Shown: positions 12,056 through 21,036 of the stretch, piece by piece | How the letters are laid out: every line of letters begins with the position of its first letter | How positions within the stretch are numbered: position 1 is the first letter of the stretch | Origin: Lepus europaeus | Taxonomy: Eukaryota; Chordata; Mammalia; Lagomorpha; Leporidae | DNA: 64,000 bases | Direction of reading: 5' to 3' | Assembly: GCF_033115175.1 (NCBI RefSeq) | Contig: NC_084835.1 | Location: forward strand, 32,259,858 to 32,323,857 | The notes under the pieces: model-generated | What the model was told of the DNA's origin: nothing | Databases searched by the model: none | The model's input: only the letters and a program-made list of their open reading frames with translations | Position numbers and translations under genes: made by a program

Positions 12056-12345
12056 ATCAGGGTGCCTGCTTCCAGTCCCTGCTACTCTGTTTCTGACCTA
12101 GTTTCCTGCTAACACACACCCTGGCACATGGCCGGTGATGCCTCAAATACTTGGGTCTCTGGCACTCTTGTGGGAGACCTGGATGGCGTTCCTGTCTCCT
12201 ATCTTTAGCCTGGCCCAGCCCTGGCTGTTGCTGGCATTTTGGGGAGTGAACCAGCAAATGGAAGATCTCTGTCTCCATCTGCTTCTCTGTGCGTGCTCGC
12301 TCTCTCTCTCTCTCTCTCTCTCTCCCTGTGCCTTCACAGTGAAAT
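12056..12345 (+). repeat. CSINE, sense, 5'-truncated
   Basis: Starts inside the core (TTTCCTGCTAACACACACCC near 12101), passes GTGGGAGACCTGGATGG and GGGGAGTGAACCAGCAAATG, then a (CT)n tract at 12299-12323 and a poor tail. It abuts the left end of the duplicated block. Confidence 0.85.
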
Positions 12346-12354
12346 GAAAGTACA

Positions 12355-12660
12355 AGGGCGCACACTCAGGAGAATCAGCGTTAACAGGCAGAAAGCACCT
12401 GGCATGGGGGCCTGGCACAGCACAGGTGCCCAATAAATCATCGTGGCTGGAAGACACCATGAGTTTTAATTTTCTGCATTCATTTTTCTAAGTTTTTAAG
12501 AATTGTGGCTTCCTTTGGTCAACAGGAAATGAATTTACTGAAATAATTAAGGGAGGAATTGACGTATCCAGGGCCACATGGCGAGGCAGCCGGCCAGCAG
12601 GAGAGCAGGCGAGGGCTGGAGCCGCTGAGTCCCTTCTTCATCCTTGCCCCGGCAGTGGCT
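12355..12660. repeat. Duplicated block, copy 2 (partner 8351-8640)
   Basis: Same order of shared words as 8351-8640. This copy has a few inserted bases (for example GCGTTAACAGGC) and an extra CCGGCCAGCAGGAGAG segment near 12590. Confidence 0.75.
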
Positions 12661-12714
12661 TCAGCATCAGCAGTTCATCTGCTGGCCAGGTGCCTCCTCC
12701 ATACCAAACTGCCC

Positions 12715-12785
12715 CATTTTACAGGTGCAGAAACTGAGGCTCAGAGACGTTGTCACTTGCCCAAAGTCCACAGCTGGGATTTGCT
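12715..12785 (-). repeat. MIR core, antisense
   Basis: Contains ACAGGTGCAGAAACTGAGGC followed by CAGAGACGTTGTCACTTGCC and a CCACAGCTGGGATT phrase: the reverse complement of the MIR core. Confidence 0.75.
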
Positions 12786-12789
12786 TCCT

Positions 12790-15495
12790 GCGGGTGGAGG
12801 AAACCGCCTAGCTAACAACAGTCTTCATGCCTGGTCTTTGTTTCTGCCCCAGACCCCCTCAGAGGAAGCATGGGGGATCCTGGGGCTTTCTGGAGTGCGA
12901 CAAAGGCAAGGAAATTGGCCGTGGAGCCTAACCCAGATCCCGTTACGCCGGATGAGATCACCTTTCCCTGTTCTGGCGCCATGAGCAGGGCAGAGGAGTG
13001 GGCAGGCGGCCACTTCCCTGGTTATTCAAGTAGAAAATTACAGGTGCCCAGAATAGCCTGGGCATTCTTTTATTAATGAATAAGCAGCGAGTCGGCGGAG
13101 CTGGAAAAGGAGGGCTTGGGCGTGATGGGCGTCTATTTCCACTGGTCACGTTCCCAGGATCGGCAGGACTGGATCAGGAGCTGGGGGTGGGCTGGGGGTG
13201 CTGGCAGTGTTGGGGTGGGGGCATTTTCAGGGGTTGGTCATGGGAAAAGGGGAGAAGACAGCCCCATTGGGCAAGAGCTGGAAATAGCCCCAGGGCTGAG
13301 GGCCTGGCTGCCCAGCAGGTGCAGGTGGTGGGCGGCAGACATGACCCCGGCTCAGGCTTTGTCTTCTCGCTCTGTGACGCTGGCCACCTGGCCGAACCTC
13401 TCTGGGCCTTCATTTCTTCTTCCATGAAACAGGGACACATCTTGAACTCACACAGAGAGGATTATTTTTCTCCTGACTATAAAAATCACACTCTGTGTAG
13501 GCAATGCAGAAAATGCAAGGGTGTGGGGGGGAAGGAGTACAGTAGTGGCCATTGTATCTTGGCCCACTTGCCCCTAATACCTGGGCCACTGTGCTCTAAA
13601 AATGCCACCATTACTGACAGTCAGCAAATATTAGTCACCACACAATTACGGAGCAGCGCCCTGGGCCCTTGGGTCTCCCCCAGTGCCCGCCGTACGTGCC
13701 CTCTTCCTGTTTCTCCGGCTGAGAGTCTGCATTCAGCACCCCCTAGGGGCCTGGAGAGGAAGGAAAGCCACGCAGAGGGTCCCAGACAGGGAAGTGGAGA
13801 CCAAAGTCTAAGTATCTCCTCACAGGGCCTCCTGAGACTCCTCGCCCCTGCAGGCCTAGGACAAGTAGGCTGGCCGGGCCATGGTGAGTGGACCTCTGTC
13901 TCCGTGCCCTACAATGGGCAGGCAACACACACCTGCCACCCCGTGACCGGCACGCCATTACTGTTGCCAGCTGAGGGCTCAGCACGCCTTCCAGCGCTTG
14001 GGTTTGTAATGAACCTGAGCCGCCCGCAGGATTAAGGACCAGCAGCCCCAATGACAACGGTTTCCAGACCTGCCTGTGTGGAATCCTTCGCCGCTTATGA
14101 CCACCAAGCTAAATGGGTGTTGGGAGTCGCCTTTTACAGGCAAGGAAATGGAGGCTCAGAGATGTTGAGTAACTTGCCCGGGACCACACAGCTGCCAAGT
14201 GGCAAGCCAGGTCTTGATCCGAGGTTTGTCCGCGGCAGGGTCCTTGTGCCACTTCGTGAAGCTCAGCCTGCTGGGGTGAGGAAGTCCTGCTCCCCGCCCG
14301 GGAGGGCTCCCTGCCTGGTGGCAGAGCCCACATGTTCTTTGTTGATCTGAGTCCCCTGTGCTTGCTGAGGGATAGAGGGAGATGCCTGTGGGCTCCAGGC
14401 TTAGACTGCTCGGGGCAGATCCCCTCCCTCTCTGACACCCCCTGGCTTTGTGAGCCCCTTAACTTCTCCAAGCCTCGGTTTCCCCATCTGTCAAGTAGGG
14501 ATAATGACAGCTGGCACAGGAAGTGCTCGGTATACCCAGCTATGAACAGCTGCAGCATCACTGACGTTATCCCCATGGGACTTCTCCCCAAAACCCTGGC
14601 ATTTGGAGCCGGCCACTTCCCGCTGGGTGCTGTGCCCTGGTCTGGGCTGGTGCAGCTCCAGCCCCGTCGCTTAGAGCTGGATGTACAGTGGGGACACTGT
14701 CCACAGCTGCCCCACATTGGCTCCACCTCCTCTATTCTCTGCTGCCAGTCTGGAAGGAGCAGATTTTGGACAGTTGGCCTTGTCCTGCCGGGGAGGAGCC
14801 CTTTTGCGTGAGTGGGGCTCAGCTAGCCCAGCATCAGCCTGGCTGGGTCCCTGAACTGCTCCTGGCAGCAGGCTGATTCTCAGGTTTGATGGCAGCATCT
14901 GCTGGCGGGCGAGCCTCACTTGGAAACTCAGCCCCGGAGCCCTCACTGAGGGCAGCTGGCCAACGCGGCTTCAGCACTCGCTGCCTTGGCTCTAGGAGCC
15001 CCACCTGCCGGGCAGCAAAGCCTGGGCAAGCGGGTGGCTCAGGTCCGAGCTGCTGTGTGACCTTCACAAGACACCTAACCTCTCTGTGCTCAGTTTCCCA
15101 TCCACACAGTGGGGACAACAGCAGTACTGACCCAGAGCCTTGCTGGGTGTATGCCGGGACAGGTGGCATACTCAGAGGGAGGCCTGCACATCGGGACTGA
15201 ATTCGGTGGGGAATCAGGATTTCCTGGAAGTGCATTTGGTCCCTCCAAGTTGCCAGACGGCTCTGCAAGAGCGTGGAGCAAGGAGGCGGCAGGTTCCGTT
15301 CTATACCTGCGCTTCCTGGAGGCGCCCTTGACTCTCAAAAACCAAGAGCCTGCCAAGGCCACGTGTCCGCTCCTTGGAGAGTCCGCACATCGGCACACAG
15401 ACACAGCAGTTCACCACCAAGCTCACAGAAACCCCACCATGAACCCGAAAGCAGAATTTACTCCCAGGAAAGAATAAAGTGTGTGACCAAAATAT
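12790..15495. other. Non-coding stretch with several MIRs
   Basis: MIR pieces at about 13341-13450 (+), 14135-14225 (-), 14435-14530 (+) and 15040-15140 (+), each with the GAAACTGAGG / CTCTGTGCCTCAGTTTCC type wording. The rest is unassigned. The long frame at 13076-14035 shows no protein-like signature. Confidence 0.55.
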
Positions 15496-15830
15496 ACCCA
15501 TGAGAACATGAAGGATTAGGATGCAACCTAAATACCCCTACACCAGGGACCGGTCAAACAAATTGTGGCACGGCCACGTTAGTCGAATACTATACACCTG
15601 CGAAAAATGCCTTGTTAGGGGAGGACGCCCAGGGTGGGTTGTGAAGCGTAGACAGGAAGCCACATCGCGGGACTCACTCGTGACGCAGTGAGCCAGGGGG
15701 AGGGGCAGAAGTCTGGAAACAGTCACAGTGGTGATACCTCCTTATTTTTTCTACAATAAAAATGTATTATTTCTGTGCATAAGAGTAAGGAAAGTATAAG
15801 AAATGATAGGAGCTGCGTTCATGTCTTAGG
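15496..15830 (+). repeat. Old L1 3' remnant, sense
   Basis: The series GCAACCTAAATACCCC, CAAACAAATTGTGGCACGGC and GAATACTATACACC reproduces the familiar L1 ORF2 C-terminal end in diverged form. It ends in an AATAAAAATG stretch. Confidence 0.65.
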
Positions 15831-16438
15831 ATAATAAAATTGAAACATTGAGAACATGTTGGGAAATACCCATAAGGAGGAAAACACAAAATCACCTAGA
15901 ATCTCCCTCTCCCGTGCCCATGACCTTGCCCTGTCACCACAGAGTCTTCTCCAGCTGGAAGGCAGAGAAAGCAAGCATCAGCCCACAGAGCCAGCCCAAG
16001 CCCCACCGGCCACGCCTGCCTCCTGCAGCCTCTGGCCCCATCTCGGTCTCCATCAGTCCTCAGGCCCTGCTGCCTGAGACTCCTGGGCAGGCGGTGGGGG
16101 GGAGGGGTGGGGGGGGAGAGGTGCGCCTGGCGGGCTGGGCTGGACCCGCGTTAAGTCACCCTGGGGCATCTCCCTCTGTGCAGCGGTCACCTGGCCGAGG
16201 CTGGGCACAGCAGCCCTGGAAAACCGGTCACTGGAATTTTCCACTGACTCCGGCCTGGCTCTGGATGGAGAGGAGGGACAGCTCATGGCCATTTCTGTGC
16301 TGCACAGGTCAGCTGCGCTGGCCCAGACTGGATGCAGAGAGCAGGGAGCAGCCTCGTAGCACACAGGCCAAATGCAGTTTCAGCGCCTCCAGGTCTCGGC
16401 TGTGAGATCGTGAAGCCTTGTCTAGGGGACTTGTTGGC
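15831..16438. other. Unassigned non-coding stretch
   Basis: GC-rich sequence with a G-run near 16095-16118; no repeat or exon recognised. Confidence 0.45.
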
Positions 16439-16439
16439 G

Positions 16440-16730
16440 TCTATGTTCATGAGTTGTAATATATTTTTCCTTCTGCTGTTCTTGTTCAGTATTGATATGA
16501 GATGTCAAAATTACTTTATCAGAATTAGCAAACCGAGATGGAAGGTGTTCCCTCATTTCCTGTTGTCTACAAGACTTTGTATAAGCCAAGTTGATGGGTT
16601 CCTTAAAAGTTTAATAGAACTCACCTACAAAATTGATGGGCTGATGGTTTCCTTATGGGCGAAGTATGTTGCAATTTGCTTTCTTTAAATGTTGTCAACT
16701 ATTTTTCCTTAAGCTGATTTTGTTCAATAT
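16440..16730 (-). repeat. L1M ORF2 remnant, antisense
   Basis: AT-rich segment with GGTGTTCCCTCATTTCCTG and GTTTAATAGAACTCACC wording matching the reverse of L1 ORF2. It continues on the far side of the MITE and SINEs at 17219-18253 and 18605-18725. Confidence 0.6.
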
Positions 16731-16867
16731 TACAAAGGGGCTTCAGAAAGTTCAGAGAAAAATGGAATTAAAAGACAGGTTTATTTTGGTGTAAACCATT
16801 TTAATTTTTCCCAAGTATAGTTTTCTTACAATGTGAATTTTCCATGAAAATTTGAAGCATCCTTGTA
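16731..16867. mobile_element. MITE-like DNA-transposon relic, copy 2
   Basis: The left end TACAAAGGGGCTTCAGAAAG pairs with the reverse complement of the right end (TACAAGGATGCTTCAAATTT), then GTTCA..GAAAA with TTCATGGAAAA. Terminal TA at both ends fits a Tc1/mariner-type target. 137 bp, no coding capacity. Confidence 0.7.
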
Positions 16868-16924
16868 CATTCTAGATGTTTCTAGGTTTAAATTATTATA
16901 GGCATAAAATCGGCCACATCGTTC

Positions 16925-17218
16925 TACTCTGTCTATATTTGAAAGGCAGAGTGACAGAATTTGCATAGCCTGCTTTACCCCTCAGATGTCCACAACAGCG
17001 TGACTGGGCCAGGCTGAAGCCAGGAGTCTGGAACTCCACCTGGGTCTCCCATGTCAGTGACAGGGGCCCAAGTACTTGAGCCATCATTTGCTGCTCCCCA
17101 GGATGCATTAGCAGGAAGCTACCTAGGAAGTGGAATAGCTGGGACTCGAACCCATGTTCTGATGTGAGATATGGGCATCCCATGCGGTGGCTTGCCCTTC
17201 CGTCACAACACCCACCCC
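16925..17218 (-). repeat. CSINE, antisense
   Basis: Tail TATTTGAAAGGCAGAGTGAC at the left, 'GGGGCCCAAGTACTTGAGCC' core near 17065, and a decayed head ending CACCCACCCC. Confidence 0.85.
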
Positions 17219-17488
17219 CTCTGCTGTCAACTTAAGGGAAGCAGCCTGTGGTCACAGTGCTCGGCATGGTTGTGTTTGCGCTTCCATGTCTTTAGTTTCT
17301 GTTCTTTTTATTTTCTCATTACTTCCGTTAGTTCTATTCTTGCACCAACTTGTTTCTCAGTAACTCCCAGCCTTTAGTGGATGCACATAAAGCTATGAAC
17401 TCCCAAAGTGCTGCTTTAGTTGTAAGCCAACTAGTATTTCCATTATCACGTGGGTCTAAATGTTTTCTTGACTTTCTTTTGGTCAAGT
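17219..17488 (-). repeat. L1M ORF2 remnant, antisense (continuation)
   Basis: Wording such as TTTTCTCATTACTTCCGTTAG and AGTGCTGCTTTAGTTG is that of reverse-strand L1 ORF2. It provides the target sequence for the CSINEs that follow. Confidence 0.55.
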
Positions 17489-17503
17489 AAGAAGTGTTTT
17501 ATA

Positions 17504-17850
17504 GGCCGGCGCCGTGGCTCAACAGGCTAATCCTCCGCCTTGCGGCGCCGGCACTCCGGGTTCTAGTCCTGGTCGGGGCACCGATCCTGTCCCGGTTGCC
17601 CCTCTTCCAGGCCAGCTCTCTGCTGTGGCCAGGGAGTGCAGTGGAGGATGGCCCAAGTGCTTGGGCCCTGCACCCCATGGGAGACCAGGATAAGCACCTG
17701 GCTCCTGCCACCGGAACAGCGCGGTGCGCCGGCCGCAGCGCGCTACCGCGGCGGCCATTGGAGGGTGAACCAACGGCAAAGGGAAGACCTTTCTCTCTGT
17801 CTCTCTCTCTCACTGTCCACTCTGCCTGTCAAAAATTAAAAAAAAAAAAA
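17504..17850 (+). repeat. CSINE, young type, sense, with perfect TSD
   Basis: Begins GGCCGGCGCCGTGGCTC, carries the CCGGCCGCAGCGCGCTACCG segment and ends in poly-A. The 15-bp duplication AAGAAGTGTTTTATA flanks it at 17489-17503 and 17851-17865. A third, diverged copy follows the next SINE. Confidence 0.96.
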
Positions 17851-17865
17851 AAGAAGTGTTTTATA

Positions 17866-18203
17866 GGGTGGGTGCTGTGGCACAGTGGTGCCTGCAGCAC
17901 TGGCATCCCAAATGGGCACTGGTTCATGTCCTGGCTGCTCGGCTTCTGATCCAGCTCCCAGCTAATGGCCTGGGAAAGCAACGGAGGATGGCCCAAGTGG
18001 GAGACCTGGAAGAGGTTCCTGGTTTCAGCCTGGCCCAGTCCTGGCCATTATGGCCATCTGGGGAGTGAACAAGCAGATGGAAGATAACTCTCTCTCCCTC
18101 TCTCCCTCCTTTTCTCTCCCTCCCTCCTTTTCTCTCCCTCCCTTCTTCTCTCCTTCTCTCTCACTGTAACTCTGAATTTCAAATAAATAAATAAATAAAT
18201 CTT
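17866..18203 (+). repeat. CSINE, older type, sense
   Basis: Begins GGGTGGGTGCTGTGGCACAG and ends in a TCCCTCC-rich tract plus AAATAAATAAATAAATCTT. It is flanked by AAGAAGTGTTTTATA (17851) and the related AAGCAGTGTTTTACA (18204-18218), its own older target duplication. Confidence 0.93.
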
Positions 18204-18253
18204 AAGCAGTGTTTTACATTCCCCAAACATACTTTAGTTGTTTGTTACTGTCC

Positions 18254-18588
18254 TTTTTTTTTTTTTTTTTTTTTTGACAGAGTGGATAGTGAGAGAGAGA
18301 AACAGAGAGAAAGGTCTTCCTTTTTGCCGTTGGCTCACCCTCCAATGGCTGCCGCGGCTGGCGCATCGCGCTGATCCGAAGCCAGGAGCCAGGTGCTTTT
18401 CCTGGTCTCCCATGCGGGTGCAGGGCCCAAGGACTTGGGCCATCCTCCACTGCCTTCCCGGGCCATAGCAGAGAGCTGGCCTGGAAGAGGGGCAACCAGG
18501 ATAGAAACCGGTGCCCCAACCGGGACTAGAACCCGGTGTGCCGGCGCCACAAGGTGGAGGATTAGCCTGTTAAGCCACGGCGCCGGCC
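18254..18588 (-). repeat. CSINE, young type, antisense, with TSD
   Basis: Poly-T tail at the left and head ending GCGCCGGCC at 18588. TGTTACTGTCC occurs just before (18243) and again just after (18589) the element. The host sequence is L1M. Confidence 0.95.
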
Positions 18589-18807
18589 TGTTACTGTCCT
18601 TTTTGCTGTATACACGCCCTATGGTCTGTATCATATTTGGATTTTATTACCTAGAGTGTGGCCAGTATTTGTAAATGTCCCATGGATACTTGAAAAAATT
18701 CATAATTTCTAAATATATCTTTTAAAGTGAGCCCCTTGTAAAAATGATGAAAAAGCCCATAGTAAGACATGAGTATAAATCCATCAGATCTGCAGAAATG
18801 AAAGATG
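18589..18807 (-). repeat. L1M ORF2 remnant, antisense (end)
   Basis: AT-rich segment with TCATATTTGGATTTTATTACC and ATGTCCCATGGATACTTG, the reverse of L1 ORF2. The last 80 bases are unassigned. Confidence 0.5.
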
Positions 18808-19090
18808 ATGGAGCAGGTTTTTGGCCTAACGGTTCGGTCACTGGTTGGGATGCGTGCATCCTACATCGGAGTGCCTGGTTTTGAATCCGGGCTCCACTCC
18901 TGGCTCCAGCTTCCTGCTGACGCACACCTTGGGAGGCAGCAGGAAAGGCTTGGCTTCTTGGGTCACTGCCACCCACATGGGAGACCTGGATTAACATCCT
19001 GGTTTCTGGCTTTGGCCTGGCTAGCAGGCATTTGGGGGAGTGAACTAACAGATAGGAGCTCTCTGTCTCTGTGCCTTAGAACATTTTATT
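18808..19090 (+). repeat. CSINE, 'GGAGTGCCTGG' subtype, sense
   Basis: Head GGCCTAACGGTTCGGTCACT, then ATCGGAGTGCCTGG, GGGAGGCAGCAGG and GGGGGAGTGAACTAACAG. The subtype is shared with the copies at 20718 and 24855; the 3' tail is eroded. Confidence 0.88.
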
Positions 19091-19350
19091 TTTGAAGCTT
19101 GAAAGTTAACAAACACGGGTAAGGCAGTGGGGCCTGGGGTCAGTTGGATGCTGCCAGTGGTGTGGTGGTGGCTTTGCTCTTAGCAGTTTGGCATCATGGG
19201 GTGAAGGTGACAGTGTGTGTGCCCTCAGCCTTGGAGGGACAACCCTGAGACACCTTCTGGAAAGCCCGGAGCCATGTTTCTGAAATGGCACACATTGTTC
19301 TGGGAACAGCTGACATGCCCATCAGGGGGTGTGGATGGATACACTGTGTG

Positions 19351-19420
19351 AGGTACAGGGGAAAATGGAATTAAAAGATAAGTTTATCTTGATGCAAGAA
19401 CATTGAAATCGGTGCAGTTC
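19351..19420. mobile_element. MITE-like relic, partial copy
   Basis: GAAAATGGAATTAAAAGATA followed by AGTTTATCTTGATGCAAGAAC matches the left interior of the MITE at 16731. The right end is missing. Confidence 0.5.
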
Positions 19421-20717
19421 TGTCATAATGCGCATTCCTCAGGCACCGGTCAGGTGCTGTGTTCCAAGCAGCTGGGTGGGTAGACCCAGGGCTCTGTGCT
19501 GGCTCCAGGGGCTGAGCTGGCCAGCCTTGCTCCTGTGAGTGACACCTACTCCTGGGCACTGGGCTTCTGGGACACCCCTCCTTGCAGGGCCACGGGTCTC
19601 TTCTCGATCATTTCAAGGATGCTAAGTACTATGTCCTGCTTCCACAGAGACGTCCCCCCCACTACGCTGCCTCTCCCTTTTTCTCCCCCTGCTCCAGAGT
19701 TGTTGAGGGTAGGGGGCCCATGGGGGAAAGGGCGTAAAGATCAGGGAGGGGCCAGCTGGTGCAGGCTGGCATCCAGCTGCTGTCATGGCCCACAGGGCAG
19801 TTAGCATCGGTGATTCCTCTGGCCGCTGCTGCTGCGGCTTGCCAGGCAGCGTCTTTTCCTGATCCCCATGCAGTCCGGCCCTGAGGCCTCCATGAGGTGT
19901 CTGTGATTGGCCAGCAACCTGGGGCTGGCCTGGGCCGGCCAGGGGGAGCATCTGCTTCAGAGCGAATGTTCAAGAAATACTTGGGGAATGAATGAATGAG
20001 TTCTCCGATGACAGCTTGCGTGGCAGGCCTGTTGTAGGACAGGCGTGCACTGAGCACCGAGCCCTGGGTCTCTGGGTGCCCTCGCAGCGCCGACTGGCTG
20101 GCAGGGAAAGCCAGGTGCGACACAGTTAGAGGAACACCCAAGGACAGGGTTTCTGCCGGGTAAGCTCTGTGCAGCTACTGCAGGATTGGAAAGCAAGATG
20201 GCGGTCCTTGAGCTAAAGGCATCGTGCCAGCCTGTCTCTGAGCCGACGCTGGGGAGTCGGGAAGACTCAGAGAAGAGTGCAGGTGGAGGGGTAGCAGAGG
20301 TGAGGCTCTGAGTGGGGGAAGAGCGTGGCGTGGCAGGAGGCAGAGGGAGGAGGAGCGAGATCCCGGAGGGTCTGTGGCTGTGGTTTCTTTGTGGTTGCTC
20401 TGCCAGAACAGAGGATCGGATCCCAAGTCAAAGCAGCTGGCTCTGGCTCCGGCTCTGCTGGGTGGGAACCTACTGCAGCTGCCTAGGAGCAGACTGGAGA
20501 GCAGCTGGCCAAGGGGGGGACGCGTCTCTGCGTGCAGAGGTGCAGGGGGTTGCGTGGCACGCCTAGGTTTGAAGCGTCTCCCTCCCCACCAATACACGGA
20601 AGTGGATGGAACCTTATTTGGAGATAGGCCTCTTGTGGATGGGATCCCGTGACGCTGAGCACAGTGGGCAGGATCTGATCTCGCTGGAGTCTTCCTAAGG
20701 AATGAAGAGACAGACAC
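19421..20717. other. Unassigned non-coding stretch
   Basis: GC-rich sequence with no recognised repeat or exon. A minus-strand frame at 20175-20834 has no motif or splice context that I can support. Confidence 0.45.
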
Positions 20718-21036
20718 TGCGCAGGTGCTTGGTGCAGCGGTTAGAATGCTGCTCGGGATGCCCGCATCCCACACCAGAGTGCCTACTTTGCAGTCCGGCT
20801 CTGTTCTTGACTTCAGCTTCCTGTTAGCGCGCATCCCTGGGAGGCAGCAGGTGATGGCTCAAGTGCTTGGGTCCCTGCCACCCGTGTGGCAGATCCAGAT
20901 TGAGTTCCTGGCTCCTGGCTCCAGTCTGGCCCAGCCCTGGCCATTGCAGGCATCTGGGGAGTGAACCAGCAGCCGGGAGAGCTAACTCTCTATCTTTCTG
21001 TCTCTGCCTGTCTCTGTCTCTCTGCCTTTTAATAAG
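20718..21036 (+). repeat. CSINE, 'GGAGTGCCTGG'-type subtype, sense
   Basis: Head GCAGGTGCTTGGTGCAGCGG, core GTGATGGCTCAAGTGCTTGG and GGGGAGTGAACCAGCAGCCG, then a TCTCTGTCTCTCTGCC tail. Short AAGAGAC words flank it and may be the remains of a TSD. Confidence 0.88.

Noticed and set aside
12299..12323. Regularly spaced repeats suggestive of an array
   Set aside because: A simple CT tract inside a CSINE tail; no CRISPR-like repeat-spacer pattern exists anywhere in the window.
13076..14035. 319-codon plus-strand frame
   Set aside because: It runs through MIR sequence, has compositionally biased GC-rich wording and no domain or signal, and its start is not in a promoter-like context.
17494..17949. 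Open frames through CSINE copies (also at 3137-3539, 36142-36562, 43532-43868, 53446-53758)
   Set aside because: The same frames recur in every young SINE copy because the SINE consensus lacks stops there. They are not genes.
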